Shown here in pieces: positions 6,838-7,969 of a DNA stretch of 7,969 nucleotides; positions within the stretch are counted from its first letter, which is position 1, and the number at the start of each line of letters is the position of its first letter. The DNA is taken from assembly GCA_937863945.1 (NCBI GenBank), contig CALMIB010000336.1, forward strand, positions 1-7,969, written 5' to 3'. The notes under the pieces are model-generated. The model was not told where the DNA came from. It saw nothing but the letters and a program-made list of their open reading frames with translations, and ran no database searches. A program made the position numbers and the translations under genes. The DNA is from an uncultured Longilinea sp. GTDB lineage: Bacteria; Chloroflexota; Anaerolineae; Anaerolineales; Anaerolineaceae.

Positions 6838-7703
6838 AGCACATCCACAATCGTACGTTCAGTCCGGCGGAAAATGAAGGCGCCCACCACCAACAGCACG
6901 CCCAGGATGCCCATTGAAATCCAGAAGGTGGTCCCCGGCGGGCTGCCGGCTGTTGGCCCCAGCAGCGCCCAGCGGAAGCCGTCGATGATGCCGGCCATGG
7001 GATTGAGCTGGTAGAAGAACACCAGCTTCTCCGGCACCGACGAGATCGGGTAAATCACCGGCGACAGGTACATCAACGCCTGCAGCAGGAAATTGACCGC
7101 GAAGGACACATCCCGGTAGCGCACCGACAGCGTGGCCAACCACAGGCCCACGGTCAGCGCCATCAGCACCGCCGCCAGGATGAAGCCCGGCAGCCAGAGC
7201 ATTTCGATGCGCAGCGGCACCCGATAAATCAGCATGAAGACCACGAACACGATGAACGATGCGGCCAGGTCCACCAACCCCGAGAGCACCCCCGCCACGG
7301 CGATGATCAGGCGCGGGAAGTACACCTTGGAGATGATCTCCATGTTCTGCACCAGGCTGCCCGCCGAGCGCAGCACCGCGTTGGAAAAATAGCCCCACGG
7401 CAGCAGCGCCGACAGCGAAAAGAGCGCATAGGGCAGGTCGTTGCTCGGCACCTGTACCAGCATGCCAAACACCAGCGTCAAGACCAGCACGTTGAGGATG
7501 GGGCGCAGGAACAACCACGAAACGCCCAACGCCGTCTGGCGGTAAGCGCCTTTGATCTCGCGCCACACCAGCAGCATGAGCAATTCACGGTACTCCCAGA
7601 GATCCCGCAAGCCCAGCGAGGCCCAGCCGCGCGTCGGCTCGATGATCGTGGTGGCAAGCGTTTCGGGCAAAGGGGGATTTTGGCTTACATTCGATGCAGT
7701 CAT
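6834..7703 (-). CDS. wzm: ABC-2 type polysaccharide export permease (Wzm-like)
   Basis: A 289-residue integral membrane protein, the channel half of the polysaccharide ABC exporter and first gene of the operon. A cytoplasmic N-terminal region leads to the gate-helix/coupling motif LLVWREIKGAYRQTALGVSW (44-63), characteristic of the Wzm/TagG family. Hydrophobic segments are seen at about 64-83, 92-113, 131-159, 170-192, 203-221 and 260-278, giving roughly six membrane spans. Other family marks are SKVYFPRLI (125-133), SVRYRDVSFAVNFLLQ (193-208), LSPVIYPISSVP (213-224) and the re-entrant segment NPMAGIIDGFRWALLG (234-249). Length fits the family. The ATG at 7703 has AAAGGG (7715-7710) six bases upstream. 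It is preceded by the AT-rich control region, so it is the likely first cistron. It could equally be named TagG-like if the host is monoderm. Confidence 0.94.
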   Translation of the reverse strand: MTASNVSQNPPLPETLATTIIEPTRGWASLGLRDLWEYRELLMLLVWREIKGAYRQTALGVSWLFLRPILNVLVLTLVFGMLVQVPSNDLPYALFSLSALLPWGYFSNAVLRSAGSLVQNMEIISKVYFPRLIIAVAGVLSGLVDLAASFIVFVVFMLIYRVPLRIEMLWLPGFILAAVLMALTVGLWLATLSVRYRDVSFAVNFLLQALMYLSPVIYPISSVPEKLVFFYQLNPMAGIIDGFRWALLGPTAGSPPGTTFWISMGILGVLLVVGAFIFRRTERTIVDVL

Positions 7704-7737
7704 GCCTTACCCTTTCTATGGCTTCGACAGGGGTTTC

Positions 7738-7765
7738 GCAATAAAACCAGCCTAACGGCAATAAA
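7738..7765. repeat. Direct repeat of GCAATAAA in the leader
   Basis: GCAATAAA occurs at 7738-7745 and again at 7758-7765, start to start 20 bases apart, close to two helical turns. A third copy in inverted orientation (TTTATTGC) is at 7936-7943. Two copies sit in the leader hairpin region between the TATAAT box and the ribosome site. They may be binding sites or simply chance in AT-rich DNA. Confidence 0.25.
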
Positions 7766-7770
7766 CTGGT
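7746..7770 (-). promoter_or_regulatory. Leader hairpin followed by a T-rich stretch, possible attenuator
   Basis: Read on the minus strand, ACCA pairs with TGGT and GCC pairs with GGC around the tetraloop GTTA, with a seven-base bulge on the 5' side; a plain five-pair ACCAG/CTGGT stem is the alternative. The next bases are TTTATTG. This is the layout of a weak intrinsic terminator and lies about 45 bases before the permease start, inside the predicted leader. The stem is short, so confidence is low. Confidence 0.22.
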
Positions 7771-7790
7771 GAACAGAAACCGTGCCGGAG

Positions 7791-7796
7791 ATTATA
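7791..7796 (-). promoter_or_regulatory. Candidate sigma-70-type -10 box (TATAAT) for the operon
   Basis: On the minus strand the hexamer TATAAT is a perfect -10 match, 88 to 93 bases before the permease ATG, which would give a leader of about 80 bases. No good TTGACA-like -35 hexamer sits 16 to 18 bases upstream; instead there is an A/T-rich run (around 7804-7825) that might act as an UP-like element. The position just before the first gene supports it, the missing -35 weakens it. Confidence 0.4.
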
Positions 7797-7810
7797 TTGC
7801 ATTCCAAAAA

Positions 7811-7856
7811 TGATTTTTCTTTTGCGAACTGTCCAGGGCAGCCACAGGAAAAATCA
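7811..7856. repeat. 9-bp perfect inverted repeat, possible operator
   Basis: TGATTTTTC (7811-7819) and GAAAAATCA (7848-7856) are exact reverse complements separated by 28 bases. The arms flank the region just upstream of the TATAAT box, and the right arm overlaps the alternative extended -10. The spacing between arm centres is 37 bases, roughly three and a half helical turns. AT-rich arms with a long loop make a poor terminator, so a paired protein-binding site is more plausible, but no regulator is known. Confidence 0.3.
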
Positions 7857-7861
7857 TACCA
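7853..7861 (-). promoter_or_regulatory. Possible second, extended -10 promoter (TGGTATGAT)
   Basis: The minus strand reads TGGTATGAT, which fits the extended -10 pattern TGnTATAAT with one mismatch. It lies about 60 bases upstream of the perfect TATAAT and overlaps one arm of the 9-bp inverted repeat (7848-7856), so a protein bound to that repeat would block it. No clear -35 is visible. Chance occurrence in AT-rich DNA is quite possible. Confidence 0.2.
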
Positions 7862-7969
7862 GAGTATCGGTCCGACTTGCCCATAACAGACCGGCGTTGA
7901 ACTTTGGCGAGAGAATGGGCAAAAAGCAGCTCTCGTTTATTGCGTAAAGACCATGATTTGAATATCACC

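Larger units (their letters stand above)
7704..7969. other. AT-rich intergenic/leader region upstream of the operon
   Basis: This 266-base stretch is clearly richer in A and T than the genes and holds no gene I can support. It contains the promoter candidates, the inverted repeat, the GCAATAAA repeats and the leader hairpin listed separately. One minus-strand frame is open from the window edge to a stop at 7794-7792, but its codon use does not match the operon. The gene on the far side, if any, lies outside the window. Confidence 0.7.

Noticed and set aside
7908..7935. Inverted repeat CGAGAG / CTCTCG with an A-rich loop followed by TTTATTG on the plus strand, terminator-like
   Set aside because: It would act on plus-strand transcription, for which there is no gene in the window. 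On the minus strand no T-run follows, so it does not end an incoming gene either.
7792..7968. Minus-strand frame open from the right edge for 58 codons, ending at a TAA that overlaps the TATAAT box; part of it (RELLFAHSLAKVQRRSVMG) faintly recalls the start of an ABC-2 permease
   Set aside because: Third codon positions are not GC-rich as in the operon, the rest shows no family pattern, and the resemblance is short enough to be chance. It could be the tail of an outside gene or a decayed copy, but the sequence here cannot show it; extending the contig to the right would settle it.
1..7969. Search by eye for insertion sequences, transposase genes, tRNA genes, CRISPR repeats and attachment sites
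   Set aside because: The genes fill the window almost completely and none of these patterns was seen; composition of the coding part looks uniform, with no sign of a recent insertion.

Overview
The window holds one tightly packed, GC-rich operon of seven genes, all on the minus strand and read from right to left. It builds and exports a cell-surface polysaccharide through an ABC transporter. The order is wzm-like permease (7703-6834), wzt-like ATPase with a C-terminal glycan-recognition domain (6837-5569), polysaccharide pyruvyl transferase (5564-4344), GT4 glycosyltransferase (4341-3061), two related GT2 glycosyltransferases (3074-1869 and 1865-714), and a PIG-L/LmbE deacetylase that runs off the left edge (705-1). 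Every junction is either an overlap (4 or 14 bases) or a gap of 2 to 8 bases, so one polycistronic message with translational coupling is the natural reading.

The right-hand 266 bases (7704-7969) are AT-rich and carry no convincing gene. They hold a perfect TATAAT box on the minus strand about 88 bases before the permease start, a possible upstream extended -10, a 9-bp perfect inverted repeat, three copies of GCAATAAA, and a small leader hairpin followed by a T-rich stretch. This looks like the operon's control region. No terminator is visible on the left because the operon continues beyond the window.

How the parts should work together (known for the families, inferred for this locus): the glycosyltransferases assemble a lipid-linked glycan on the cytoplasmic face, the pyruvyl transferase adds a ketal-pyruvate to it, the Wzt C-terminal domain recognises the finished chain, and the Wzm/Wzt pair moves it across the membrane. 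The PIG-L enzyme would de-N-acetylate a sugar. No initiating phosphoglycosyltransferase, ligase or nucleotide-sugar synthesis gene lies inside the window, so the pathway is incomplete here.

The organism is a GC-rich bacterium that uses Shine-Dalgarno sites and accepts TTG starts. The style of the PIG-L and GT2 proteins recalls environmental Chloroflexota (Anaerolineae), but this is an impression from family resemblance, not something the sequence proves. I see no mobile element, CRISPR array, RNA gene or prophage. The locus is an ordinary type of glycan cluster; the points most worth checking are the Wzt/pyruvyl-transferase pairing, the twin GT2 genes with a shared C-terminal tail, and the leader region.
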